Positions 1 to 7,592 of a stretch of DNA of 64,000 nt are shown here, one piece after another. A program made the position numbers and the translations under genes. Under the pieces are notes generated by a model, which did no database searches, was not told where the DNA came from, and saw only the letters and a list, made by a program, of their open reading frames with translations. This DNA is from Oscillospiraceae bacterium (GTDB lineage: Bacteria > Bacillota > Clostridia > Oscillospirales > Oscillospiraceae), in contig JAFTVV010000022.1 of the NCBI GenBank assembly GCA_017465625.1, forward strand, positions 174,053-238,052, read 5' to 3'. How positions within the stretch are numbered: the first letter of the stretch is position 1; each line of letters opens with the position of its first letter.

Positions 1-1
1 T

Positions 2-262
2 GCAAAAAGCTTTGCACGCATTCACGTTGCCAATTTGATTAACGCAGGAATTCTTCCCTTGACATTTGCTGATCCCAACGATTACGACGCGATAAACCAG
101 GACGATGCAATTGTGATCGAAGATATTTCTGCAGGTATGGAAAATGGAATTCTTAAAATGAAGTGCGGTAATAAAACTATACCGCTTATCTGCGAGCTAT
201 CTTCCAGACAGCAGAAAATTTTGTTAAGCGGTGGTTTGCTTAACTACACCAAGGAGGCATAA
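2..262 (+). CDS. Aconitase-family hydratase, C-terminal fragment
   Basis: This is the 3' end of a gene that begins left of the window; the frame is open from base 2. The visible 86 residues start with an AKSFARIH-type segment and continue with NLINAGILPLTF and DPNDYDAI, typical of the swivelling small domain of the aconitase/isopropylmalate isomerase superfamily, which contributes substrate-binding residues. The next gene, two bases downstream, is an isocitrate dehydrogenase, so I infer an aconitate hydratase that makes isocitrate from citrate in the oxidative branch leading to 2-oxoglutarate and glutamate. A LeuD-type subunit remains possible because the [4Fe-4S] domain is outside the window. 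Confidence 0.75.
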   Translation, partial: AKSFARIHVANLINAGILPLTFADPNDYDAINQDDAIVIEDISAGMENGILKMKCGNKTIPLICELSSRQQKILLSGGLLNYTKEA

Positions 263-264
263 TT

Positions 265-1374
265 ATGCTTATCGAACAGGCCTGTGAAAGCTTTAAAACG
301 CTCTTGTGTCAACAGCTGGAACGAGTGAACAACTATAAAGCACAGCACGTAGATTATACCACAAAAGAGGTCGTAACGATTGGCATCATTGATGGTGACG
401 GCATTGGACCCATTATTATGGAGGCGGCCAAACGTGTGCTTTATGAGCTTGTAAAGGACGAGATTAATAGCGGTAAGATTGTCATAAAAGTTATCGACGG
501 ATTGACTATTGAAAATCGCCTGGCTCTGAATGAGCCCGTTCCCAAAAGCGTTCTTGAAGAGATTAAAAGCTGTGATGTACTTCTGAAAGGGCCTACCACA
601 ACACCGATGGGCGGTAAAATGGAAAGCGCCAATGTAACCCTCAGACGAGAATTGGATCTTTACGCCAATGTGCGCCCGGTGCAGATTCCCCAGGAAGGAA
701 TCGACTGGATTTTTTACCGTGAAAATACAGAAGGGGAGTACGTATTAGGCAGTCGTGGCATTGAGCTTCCCGGTCTTGCAATGGATTTCAAGGTGACCAC
801 CGATTTTGGTACAAAAAGAATTGCCCGCGCGGCATTTGAGTATGCAAAAAATAACGGTAAAAATCGTGTTAGCATCGTTACAAAGGCCAACATTATGAAG
901 AAGACAGACGGTAAATTTACCGCTGTTTGTCACGAAGTTGCCAAGGACTATCCCGATATTGAAGTTGACGATTGGTATATTGATATTATGACAGCCAATC
1001 TGGTAAATCCCGCTATCCGCAATCAATTTCAGGTTGTTCTGCTGCCCAATCTATACGGTGATATTATTACCGATGAAGCTGCTCAAATTCAAGGCGGCGT
1101 AGGCACTGCCGGCAGTGCAAACATTGGCGACCGATATGCAATGTTTGAGGCAATCCACGGTTCTGCACCGCGCATGATTCAAGAGGGCCTTGGGGACTAC
1201 GCAAACCCTGCGAGCATTCTGAAGGCATTGGTTTTGCTTCTGCAACACATCTGCCGTCCTGCGGCTGCTGAGCGCCTGCTGAAGGCGATGGATTCCTGCC
1301 GAGTCGCAGTTACAGGCGATCGTGATGGCGCAACTTGTAAAGAGTATGCTGATGCGCTGATTTCCTTAATCTGA
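265..1374 (+). CDS. icd: Isocitrate dehydrogenase (isocitrate/isopropylmalate dehydrogenase family)
   Basis: Predicted cytosolic enzyme of 369 aa that oxidatively decarboxylates isocitrate to 2-oxoglutarate with NAD(P). Visible family features are GDGIGP (residues 44-49), the substrate loop SANVTLRR (121-128) followed by LYANVRP, a lysine in the VTKAN motif (about 207), the metal-binding segment NLYGDIITD (262-270) and EAIHGSAP (295-302). The serine and asparagine in the substrate loop favour isocitrate over 3-isopropylmalate, whose enzymes carry a different hydrophobic loop here. About 36 residues precede the catalytic core, an N-terminal extension relative to short family members. The ATG follows a strong AAGGAGG site and lies two bases after the aconitase stop, so the two are co-transcribed. 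Cofactor preference cannot be read with certainty. Confidence 0.85.
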   Translation: MLIEQACESFKTLLCQQLERVNNYKAQHVDYTTKEVVTIGIIDGDGIGPIIMEAAKRVLYELVKDEINSGKIVIKVIDGLTIENRLALNEPVPKSVLEEIKSCDVLLKGPTTTPMGGKMESANVTLRRELDLYANVRPVQIPQEGIDWIFYRENTEGEYVLGSRGIELPGLAMDFKVTTDFGTKRIARAAFEYAKNNGKNRVSIVTKANIMKKTDGKFTAVCHEVAKDYPDIEVDDWYIDIMTANLVNPAIRNQFQVVLLPNLYGDIITDEAAQIQGGVGTAGSANIGDRYAMFEAIHGSAPRMIQEGLGDYANPASILKALVLLLQHICRPAAAERLLKAMDSCRVAVTGDRDGATCKEYADALISLI

Positions 1375-1384
1375 TTTAAAATAT

Positions 1385-1433
1385 AAGCCACCCAATTCCC
1401 GGCGCACTTTGTGCGTCAGATATTGGGTGGCTT
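1385..1433. terminator. Bidirectional hairpin terminator after icd
   Basis: Twelve-base arms AAGCCACCCAAT and ATTGGGTGGCTT enclose an inner GGCGCAC/GTGCGTC stem. It separates the rightward icd transcript from the leftward small ORF and spoVA genes, so it probably ends both. Confidence 0.75.
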
Positions 1434-1438
1434 CATTA

Positions 1439-1561
1439 TTATTTGCTCATTTTATTTTGTTCGCTGCACTTGCTGTTATTATTGTTGTTTTCAGTGCGAT
1501 TATTTTGAGTGCTCTGGTTTTTGTTGTTCTGGTTTTGTGTTCTGTTCTGCATATTCTTCAT
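1439..1561 (-). CDS. Small Asn/Gln-rich protein, 40 aa
   Basis: A short reading frame with its own ribosome binding site (GGAGG, 8 bases before ATG). The 40-residue product is almost entirely Asn, Gln, Lys, Thr, Ser and Arg, with a run of five Asn and a single Cys near the C-terminus; there are almost no hydrophobic residues. It follows spoVAE in the same direction, after a gap of 47 bases, and ends just before the terminator shared with icd. Low-complexity, hydrophilic small proteins are common among spore-associated proteins of Clostridia, so a spore role is a reasonable inference from context, but I recognise no named family. The SD and the clean end at a terminator are the main support. 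Confidence 0.6.
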   Translation of the reverse strand: MKNMQNRTQNQNNKNQSTQNNRTENNNNNSKCSEQNKMSK

Positions 1562-1608
1562 TTTAAAATCCTCCGTTTCATTTAGGTTGCAAATATAGTC
1601 TGTTCATT

Positions 1609-1968
1609 TTAGGCCGATTTATCCTTCGCTTTGAAAATTATTGCGACAATCAAAGCAGCAATTAGTGCGGCAGTAATTCCGGATGCAGATGCTTCAAGCC
1701 CACCGGAAAAAATGCCAATAAACCCTTTTGCATCCACGGCATCGCGCACGCCTTTTGCCAGCAAATGACCAAAGCCGGATAAAGGAACAGAGGCACCGCA
1801 TTTTGCAAAATCGACCAGTTTTTCATATATGCCCACAGATGATAACAGCACTCCGGAAACAACATATCCAACCAAAATTCGTGCAGGCGTCAGTTTTGTC
1901 TTGTCGATGAAAAATTGACCGATCAGACAAATTAAACCGCCGACTATAAACGCCAATAAATAGTTCAT
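1609..1968 (-). CDS. spoVAE: Stage V sporulation protein AE (dipicolinate channel component)
   Basis: A 119-aa membrane protein with several hydrophobic segments, beginning MNYLLAFIVGGLICLIGQ and carrying the conserved LTPARILVGYVVSGVLL and GGLEASASGITAALI regions of SpoVAE. SpoVA proteins sit in the inner spore membrane and move Ca-dipicolinic acid into the forespore and out at germination. I chose the ATG whose first base is the last base of the spoVAD stop (a TAATG overlap), which implies translational coupling; the frame is open 12 codons further upstream but that would overlap spoVAD without a better site. A spoVAC gene, the usual neighbour, is not present here. Confidence 0.9.
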   Translation of the reverse strand: MNYLLAFIVGGLICLIGQFFIDKTKLTPARILVGYVVSGVLLSSVGIYEKLVDFAKCGASVPLSGFGHLLAKGVRDAVDAKGFIGIFSGGLEASASGITAALIAALIVAIIFKAKDKSA

Positions 1969-2996
1969 TATGCATGCTCTCCTTCGATTACAACCGCGTG
2001 ACATACGGCCGGTATTGGAAGTCCCTGCATCGTTGATACAGGTGATAAAAGCGCACCTGTACCACAGAATAACAGATTTTTAATCTCCTTATTTTGTATC
2101 TTATTTAATAAATAACCGCATAAAGTGATGGCACTGCAACCGCATCCCGATCCGCCGGCGTTCACGCCCTGTGTGATATTGTCGTATACCAAACATCCGC
2201 AATCGGTAATTTTGCCTCCAATTGGTATATTGTTTTTTTTGCACAACTCTATCAAAATTTCCTTGCCAATTTGTCCTAAATCGCCTGTTACTATTAAATC
2301 ATAATCTTCCGGAGATGTTTTAAAGTCTGAGAAATGCGTTTTTATTGTATCAAAGGCGGCTGGTGCCATTGCGGCTCCCATATTGTTTGCGTCCTTTATG
2401 CCCAGGTCAACGATTGTTCCAATTGTGCATCCTGTAATTTTAGGACCTGCGCCGTTTCTGCTGAGCAGTGCAGCGCCAGCCCCGGTAACCGTCCACTGGG
2501 AGGTTGGCGGTCTTTGACCGCTGTAGTTCAGGGGGAAGCGGTATTGCCTTTCGGAGGTTGCAAAATGGGAGGATGTCATAGCCGCTACGTTTTCTAAAAA
2601 TCCTCCATCGACGGCCATAGCCGCAACTATCAAGCTCTCTGCCATCGTTGAGCAAGCACCGTATAAACCAAGATGCGGAATTTGCATATTTCGCAGCGGA
2701 AATGATGAGCCGATGCATTGATTCAGCAAATCACCTGAGCATACCGCACCTAAATCCCTTATATTTATATTTGCCTTGCGAGTCAACGTATATAATGCGT
2801 TTTGCTGCATTTTTCTTTCGGCTTGCTCCCAGGTTTTTTGCCCAAAGTAAGAATCCGGATTTGTTATATCGAAGTGCTGTGCAAGAGGTCCTTCCGATTC
2901 CTTTTTTCCTGCCACACTTGCCCAGGCAGTTATGACAGGCGGTTGCTTCAGTCGAAAGCTTTGTTTTCCTATTTTTTTGTTTTCCGTTTTGATCAC
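1968..2996 (-). CDS. spoVAD: Stage V sporulation protein AD
   Basis: A 342-aa protein with the thiolase/ketoacyl-synthase-like fold of SpoVAD, the soluble SpoVA subunit that binds dipicolinic acid. Recognisable regions are PPVITAWASVAGKKE near the start, GACSTMAESLIVAAMAV, the RPPTSQWTVTGAGAAL stretch, and a glycine- and cysteine-rich GGSGCGCSA segment near the C-terminus. The frame extends upstream to 3047, but that would start inside a terminator hairpin (3035-3070). I chose the GTG at 2996, preceded by AAGGGCAAGG, which gives the normal family length. The gene is coupled to spoVAE by a one-base overlap. Sporulation-specific expression is expected from the family; I could not identify a convincing promoter. 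Confidence 0.9.
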   Translation of the reverse strand: MIKTENKKIGKQSFRLKQPPVITAWASVAGKKESEGPLAQHFDITNPDSYFGQKTWEQAERKMQQNALYTLTRKANINIRDLGAVCSGDLLNQCIGSSFPLRNMQIPHLGLYGACSTMAESLIVAAMAVDGGFLENVAAMTSSHFATSERQYRFPLNYSGQRPPTSQWTVTGAGAALLSRNGAGPKITGCTIGTIVDLGIKDANNMGAAMAPAAFDTIKTHFSDFKTSPEDYDLIVTGDLGQIGKEILIELCKKNNIPIGGKITDCGCLVYDNITQGVNAGGSGCGCSAITLCGYLLNKIQNKEIKNLLFCGTGALLSPVSTMQGLPIPAVCHAVVIEGEHA

Positions 2997-3034
2997 TTCC
3001 TTGCCCTTATTATGTGATTTTTTACAGAAAATAT

Positions 3035-3070
3035 AAAAGCACTGCAAACATTTCTGCTTGCAGTGCTTTT
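3035..3070 (-). terminator. Hairpin terminator between the 96-aa gene and spoVAD
   Basis: Arms AAAAGCACTGCAA and TTGCAGTGCTTTT pair perfectly over 13 bases and lead into a T/A-rich stretch on the minus strand. It separates the upstream gene from spoVAD and argues against the longer spoVAD start at 3047. Confidence 0.75.
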
Positions 3071-3079
3071 TGTATATTG

Positions 3080-3370
3080 TTATTTTCCGGCCAGTGCTCT
3101 TTCAAGCCATACACAGCCAACATCCAGTGCCGTATAAAAACCGTTTTTTTCGCTTTTCTTTACAATGCGATCGCGGCTTTTGGCGGTGGGATCGGTCAGC
3201 TGGAGCTGGACAGAGACGCGCGTTGCGATATCCGCATCCTGCACCTTTTTGGTCTCCAGCACCTGCAGCATCACAATGTGTGAGTCTGCCATAGAGCCGT
3301 AATAGATTAAGTTATCCTTGCGCATCAAAGGATGCCCTTTGTACATCAGAACAGATTTTTCGTCAGCCAT
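3080..3370 (-). CDS. Conserved-looking hypothetical protein, 96 aa
   Basis: A soluble protein of 96 residues behind a strong AAGGAGG site. It starts MADEKSVLMYKGHPLMRK, has a repeated short-strand pattern in the middle (YYGSMADSHIVMLQVLETKK) and a basic stretch (KSRDRIVKKSEK). No signal peptide, membrane segment or catalytic motif is visible, and I do not recognise the family. It lies between ireB and spoVAD and is isolated from both by hairpins (3035-3070 and 3393-3421), so it may be transcribed partly by readthrough from the ireB promoter. Good codon structure and the strong SD make it a real gene; function unknown. Confidence 0.75.
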   Translation of the reverse strand: MADEKSVLMYKGHPLMRKDNLIYYGSMADSHIVMLQVLETKKVQDADIATRVSVQLQLTDPTAKSRDRIVKKSEKNGFYTALDVGCVWLERALAGK

Positions 3371-3392
3371 ATCGAAACCTCCTTAAAAAGTT

Positions 3393-3421
3393 ATGGGAGG
3401 CTTTTAGGCAAAAGCCTCCCA
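3393..3421 (-). terminator. Hairpin downstream of ireB
   Basis: Thirteen-base arms ATGGGAGGCTTTT and AAAAGCCTCCCAT with a three-base loop lie just past the ireB stop. The minus-strand tail has only a short T run, so it may terminate partially and let the 96-aa gene be expressed. Confidence 0.65.
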
Positions 3422-3427
3422 TTTAAA

Positions 3428-3682
3428 TTAGTTAAACAAATAATTCTTTACAAGCGCCTGCAGAAGCTCATCCCGATCCAACTTGCAAATTTTTGTTCGT
3501 GCATTATTGTAGTTGGTGATATAAGTGGGGTCTTCTGTCAACAAATAACCTACGATCTGGTTAATAGGGTTATAACCCTTTTCGTTCAGAGCATCGAACA
3601 CATCACGAAGAACCTGACGCATATGTTCTCTGTCATCGGTGGCTACTTGAAATTTTCTTGTTATGCTGTTGCTTTCTGTCAT
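3428..3682 (-). CDS. ireB: IreB family regulatory phosphoprotein (UPF0297)
   Basis: An 84-aa protein with the full UPF0297/IreB pattern, including the conserved [24 protein letters not shown] region, [11 protein letters not shown] and an [13 protein letters not shown] C-terminus. In Enterococcus the family member IreB is phosphorylated by the PASTA kinase IreK and lowers cephalosporin resistance; the role here is inferred from family only. I chose the ATG at 3682, eight bases after AGGAGG; the open frame extends further but without a site. It usually sits with ruvX and a DUF1292 gene, which are missing here. A near-consensus sigma-A promoter lies directly upstream. Confidence 0.9.
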   Translation of the reverse strand: [84 protein letters not shown]

Positions 3683-3712
3683 GTGAACGACCTCCTTTTC
3701 TGTATTGAAGAT

Positions 3713-3741
3713 ATTATAGACTATTTTTAGCGGAGTGTAAA
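3713..3741 (-). promoter_or_regulatory. Sigma-A promoter for ireB
   Basis: On the minus strand TTTACA is followed after exactly 17 bases by TATAAT. It sits in the short gap between pheT and ireB and therefore starts a transcript separate from pheST. Confidence 0.8.
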
Positions 3742-3758
3742 GTCTTTTTTGCAAAAAT

Positions 3759-6143
3759 TTAGCGGAGAACAGCGCCCAGTTTCTCGGAAAGAGATGTCAG
3801 GATGCGGCGCATTACGTTTTCGGAATCCTCATCCGTCAATGTGCGGTCATCGGCACGCAGTTCCAGAGAAAATGCCAAACTCTTTTTGCCGTCCGGAATG
3901 CCAATTCCCTTGTAGACATCAAACAGACGAACTTTTCTTAACAGTTTTCCGGCAGCATCGGTGATTACGTTTTCCACTTCGGCAACGGTTTGACAATCAT
4001 CGCATACAACGGCCAAATCACGGGAAACGGTGGGGTATTTGGGCAGGGGAACGTAAGTTGCTTCAGGAAGCTGAAGTGTAATCAGCTTTGTCACATTGAT
4101 TTCAGCGCAGTAAATTTCTGCATCGATATCGTAATTCTTTGCAACCAGGGGATGAATCTGACCTATATAACCGAGCTCAACACCGTTACAGGAAACTTTT
4201 GCACAACGACCGGGATGATAGGAGGGATTTGTTTGATCTGCCTCATAACAAACCTTCGGAATTCTCAAGCCGGAGAAGATGCATTCCAGTTCTCCCTTGA
4301 TGGTGAAGAAGCTTTCGCCACTGCCATAGGTGCCCAGCACCAAGATTTTGGGCTCTTCCGGAAGCACCTGGCCTTCAACAGGCAAATAAATCTTTGCCAC
4401 TTCGTAAAGCTTTGCCTGCTTATTGTGATATGCATTATTCTTCGCCAGAATATCCAGCATAGAGGGCAGGGCAGTGGTGCGCATCACAGAAGTATCCTCA
4501 CCCAAGGGGTTTTGGATATGAAGTGTATTGCGCAAACCAGAATCCTGAGGCAAGCGTATTTGATCAAAAATCGTGGGAGAAACGAAAGAATAAGTGATAA
4601 TTTCACTAAAGCCAAGGGAACGGCACAAGCTGCCGGCTTTTGCTTCAAATTGCATTACAGGTGTATATCCACCCTTAGTGGATGTTTTAAACGCTGTAGT
4701 GGGAATAACATTGTAGCCGTAGGAACGACCGACTTCTTCTGCAATATCTGCCATCAAATTCAGGTCGGGACGCCAGGAGGGAACATGAATGACTCCGTTC
4801 TCTACAGGAAGCTCCAGAAGCTGTAAATACTGAACCATATCCGCCTCCGGGATGCTTGTGCCGAGAAGCTTGTTGATTTTCTCAGGCTCAAGGGGAACGT
4901 CCTTAGGGGCAGGAACATAGTTGATAATGTCGATCATTCCGTCCAAAACATCGCCGCAGGCAAGCAGTTCGACAAGCTCGCAGGCGCGCTGTACGGCAGG
5001 AACGGTCATCATGGGGTCTAAGCTCTTTTCAAACTTACCGGAGGACTCTGTACGCATACCGAGCGCCAGGGCTGTTTGACGAATAGAAGTGCCGTTAAAG
5101 TTTGCTGACTCAAAGACAACAGTGGTGGTGTCGTCCATAATTTCAGAATTTTCGCCACCCATAATACCTGCAAGTCCGATGGGCCTGTTTTCGTCAGCAA
5201 TAACCAGCATACCGGCCTTCAGAGAACGAACATTGCCGTCTAATGTGGTCAGTGTTTCTCCCTCTTCGGCTTCACGCACAATGATTTTGCCGGAAGAGAC
5301 ATAGCGATAGTCGAATGCGTGCATCGGCTGACCGTATTCCAGCATTACATAGTTTGTAATATCCACAATGTTATTGATTGGACGAATACCGTTTGCACGC
5401 AGACGCTGACGCATCCACTTAGGGGAGGGAGCAATTTTAACATTTGCAACCATACGGGAGCTATAGCGGTTGCATAGCTCTGTTGCAGGAACATCCACAT
5501 CCAGGAAATCGTACATCGAGCCGGCTTCACTTCCGTTTACAACAGGCTCGTGATGCTTCATTGTTTGTCCGAATGCGGCGGCAGATTCTCTTGCAAGTCC
5601 AATAATGGAATAGCAGTCGGGACGGTTGTTGGTGATTTCAAAATCTACAATAGTATCATCGTTTCCAATCACCAAATTGATATCGTCACCGGGTTTGCAA
5701 TCTTCCTCGATAATCCAGATGCCATCCTCGATTGCATAAGGAAAATCATTCACAGTCAAGTTTAATTCGCTTAAACCGCACAGCATTCCGTTGGAGGCAA
5801 CACCGCGAAGCTTACCCTTGGTAATGTGAACACCCCCGGGAAGATAAGAGTTGTGAAGTGCAGCGGGAACCAAATCACCTTCGTGCACATTTTGAGCGCC
5901 GGTCACGATTTGAACAGGCTCTTCAGAGCCAACATCGACTTGACAAACCCACATGTGGTCAGAATTTTCGTGGCGCACGATGGAAAGAACTTTGCCTACA
6001 ACAACGTTTTTGATTTCACTGTCCATCCGCTCATAGGTTTCCACCTTTTGACCGAAAATTGTCATCGTTTCTACGTATTCTTTATCAGAGACGTGGGATA
6101 AGTCTACGAATTCTTCGTTAATCCACTTTCTGTTTAATTTCAT
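3759..6143 (-). CDS. pheT: Phenylalanine-tRNA ligase beta subunit
   Basis: The 794-aa beta chain of the alpha2-beta2 PheRS, the usual length for Firmicutes. Order of domains: N-terminal core, an EMAP/tRNA-binding OB fold (about 40-150, with NVVVGKVLSIVRHENSDHM), B3/B4 editing region, B5 domain, catalytic-like core, and a C-terminal FDX-ACB anticodon-binding domain (YPTVSRDLAVVCDD near residue 705). The B3/B4 region removes tyrosine mischarged onto tRNA-Phe. It begins 13 bases after the pheS stop and shares its T-box-controlled transcript. A long open frame on the opposite strand inside this gene (about 3990-4826) is a shadow. There is little space before ireB, which has its own promoter. Confidence 0.97.
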   Translation of the reverse strand: MKLNRKWINEEFVDLSHVSDKEYVETMTIFGQKVETYERMDSEIKNVVVGKVLSIVRHENSDHMWVCQVDVGSEEPVQIVTGAQNVHEGDLVPAALHNSYLPGGVHITKGKLRGVASNGMLCGLSELNLTVNDFPYAIEDGIWIIEEDCKPGDDINLVIGNDDTIVDFEITNNRPDCYSIIGLARESAAAFGQTMKHHEPVVNGSEAGSMYDFLDVDVPATELCNRYSSRMVANVKIAPSPKWMRQRLRANGIRPINNIVDITNYVMLEYGQPMHAFDYRYVSSGKIIVREAEEGETLTTLDGNVRSLKAGMLVIADENRPIGLAGIMGGENSEIMDDTTTVVFESANFNGTSIRQTALALGMRTESSGKFEKSLDPMMTVPAVQRACELVELLACGDVLDGMIDIINYVPAPKDVPLEPEKINKLLGTSIPEADMVQYLQLLELPVENGVIHVPSWRPDLNLMADIAEEVGRSYGYNVIPTTAFKTSTKGGYTPVMQFEAKAGSLCRSLGFSEIITYSFVSPTIFDQIRLPQDSGLRNTLHIQNPLGEDTSVMRTTALPSMLDILAKNNAYHNKQAKLYEVAKIYLPVEGQVLPEEPKILVLGTYGSGESFFTIKGELECIFSGLRIPKVCYEADQTNPSYHPGRCAKVSCNGVELGYIGQIHPLVAKNYDIDAEIYCAEINVTKLITLQLPEATYVPLPKYPTVSRDLAVVCDDCQTVAEVENVITDAAGKLLRKVRLFDVYKGIGIPDGKKSLAFSLELRADDRTLTDEDSENVMRRILTSLSEKLGAVLR

Positions 6144-6156
6144 TTCGATTCCCTCC

Positions 6157-7200
6157 TTAGAACTGGTTTAAGAACCGCACATCATTTTCGAAAATCAAGC
6201 GCAGGTCATTGATGCGTGTACGACGCATAGCCATACGTTCCAGACCCATACCAAATGCAAAGCCGGAATATTTTTCGGGGTCAATCCCACAGCCGCAAAG
6301 GACTTCGGTATGAACCATTCCTGCGCCAAGCAATTCAATCCAGCCTTCACCGTGGCAGGTAGAGCAAACCTGTCCGTTGACTTCTCCTGTGCCGTGGCAC
6401 TTGTGACATTGCATATCCATCTCACAGCTGGGCTCGGTAAAAGGGAAGTGGTGGGGACGGAAACGCATAACAGCGTCCTCACCGTAAAGGCTCTTCATCA
6501 AGGTAACCAGTGCGCCCTTCAGGTCGCCCATGGTAATATGCTCGTCAACAACCAATCCTTCAATCTGATGGAACATAGGAGAGTGTGTTGCGTCTGCTTC
6601 GTCTTTGCGGTAAACCCGTCCGGGTGCTAAAATGCAGATGGGGGGCTTTGCGTGTTCCATTACACGAATCTGCATCGGACTTGTTTGCGTGCGGAGCAAT
6701 ACGGAGTCATCGTCTGTAAAATAGAAGGTATCGGAACGATCGCGGGAGGGATGCCCTTCCTCAATATTTAATTTGGTGAAATTATAGCTTGCAAGCTCAA
6801 TTTCAGGACCGTCCACAATCTGATATCCCAAACCCACAAACAGGTCTTTGATTTCCTGAAGCACCTGATTCATCGGGTGTTCGTGACCCATTTTTACCTC
6901 ATTGCCGGGAATGGTCACGTCAATCGCCTCGTCAGCCAGCTTCTTTTCCAGCACCAGTGCGTTAATTTCGGTTTTTCTGGCTTCCAGCACCTGCTCAATG
7001 TTGGCTCGTACCGTATTGGCGAGCTGACCCATAACAGGACGCTCCTCGGGAGACAGCTTACCCATCTGCTTCAGAACTGCTGTAAGATCACCCTTTTTGC
7101 CCAAAAGACGCACACGAAGCTCCTCTAAAGCGGCAGGGGAATCTGCTGCGTTCAGTGCGGCAATAGCGTCTTGCTGAATTTGCTCTAACTGCTTTTTCAT
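6157..7200 (-). CDS. pheS: Phenylalanine-tRNA ligase alpha subunit
   Basis: The 347-aa class II catalytic subunit, which activates phenylalanine and charges tRNA-Phe. It has an N-terminal coiled-coil arm (residues 1-90) for tRNA binding, motif 2 around FHQIEGLVVDEHITMGDLKG, and motif 3 at GFAFGMGLERMAM near the C-terminus. Between them is a four-cysteine, zinc-ribbon-like insert with two CxxC pairs (CHKC and CSTC) followed by GWIELLGAGMVH, as seen in a subset of bacterial PheS. The ATG at 7200 was chosen because it follows GGAAGGAG; the frame upstream runs through the T-box terminator. First gene of the T-box operon pheS-pheT. Confidence 0.97.
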   Translation of the reverse strand: MKKQLEQIQQDAIAALNAADSPAALEELRVRLLGKKGDLTAVLKQMGKLSPEERPVMGQLANTVRANIEQVLEARKTEINALVLEKKLADEAIDVTIPGNEVKMGHEHPMNQVLQEIKDLFVGLGYQIVDGPEIELASYNFTKLNIEEGHPSRDRSDTFYFTDDDSVLLRTQTSPMQIRVMEHAKPPICILAPGRVYRKDEADATHSPMFHQIEGLVVDEHITMGDLKGALVTLMKSLYGEDAVMRFRPHHFPFTEPSCEMDMQCHKCHGTGEVNGQVCSTCHGEGWIELLGAGMVHTEVLCGCGIDPEKYSGFAFGMGLERMAMRRTRINDLRLIFENDVRFLNQF

Positions 7201-7228
7201 TATAAAACTCCTTCCAAAGGTTAAATAT

Positions 7229-7490
7229 AAAAAAATAACCCTCGTCCCACAATCGGGACGAAGGAAAAATCCTCCGCGGTACCACCCGCAATTCGCCATT
7301 TCCGGCGCAGCTTTTCGATGCTGATACATCATAGATCGGTAACGAGATCACCCGGCGCACCCTACTTGAATTTCAGGCGGCAGCTCATGGGAGAAAGCCT
7401 ACAACTGCACGCAGACGGATCTCACCACACCGTCCTCTCTTTCACCGTGTTGTCAGTATTCGACAGCCCAATCATTGCTTTTGAATATTA
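7229..7490 (-). promoter_or_regulatory. T-box leader of pheST (phenylalanine)
   Basis: The minus strand carries the antiterminator T-box core TGGTACCGCGG (7274-7284) followed by a hairpin (7239-7264, CCTTCGTCCC/GGGACGAGGG) and a T run (7229-7238). A stem I region lies upstream, and a UUC triplet at 7370-7368, in the context expected of a specifier loop, fits phenylalanine. Uncharged tRNA-Phe should pair with both sites, block the terminator and allow pheS-pheT transcription. The 5' boundary is approximate. Confidence 0.92.
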
Positions 7491-7497
7491 CCGATGT

Positions 7498-7526
7498 ATA
7501 TTAGCATATTTCGGATAAAAATGCAA
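7498..7526 (-). promoter_or_regulatory. Sigma-A promoter for the pheST T-box transcript
   Basis: Minus-strand TTGCAT, a 17-base spacer and TAATAT lie immediately upstream of the T-box leader. Confidence 0.7.
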
Positions 7527-7542
7527 GCATAATTTCCGCTTA

Positions 7543-7572
7543 TTGACCGAAATAGTACTTTTGTGGTAGAAT
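7543..7572 (+). promoter_or_regulatory. Sigma-A promoter for nnrD
   Basis: TTGACC, an 18-base spacer and TAGAAT precede the nnrD ribosome binding site by only a few bases, so the leader is short. Confidence 0.65.
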
Positions 7573-7592
7573 TTATAAGGAAGGTGATATTC

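Noticed and set aside
3008-3037. Sigma-G-like boxes (TTTATA, 17 bases, CATAATA) before spoVAD
   Set aside because: The predicted start would fall within the spoVAD ribosome binding site, leaving no room for it; treated as chance.
2997-3047. Longer start of spoVAD at 3047
   Set aside because: It would begin inside a terminator hairpin and give an N-terminus unlike the family; GTG at 2996 has an SD and the right length.
3990-4826. Long plus-strand open frame (278 codons) inside pheT
   Set aside because: Antisense shadow of a well-conserved synthetase gene; no SD.
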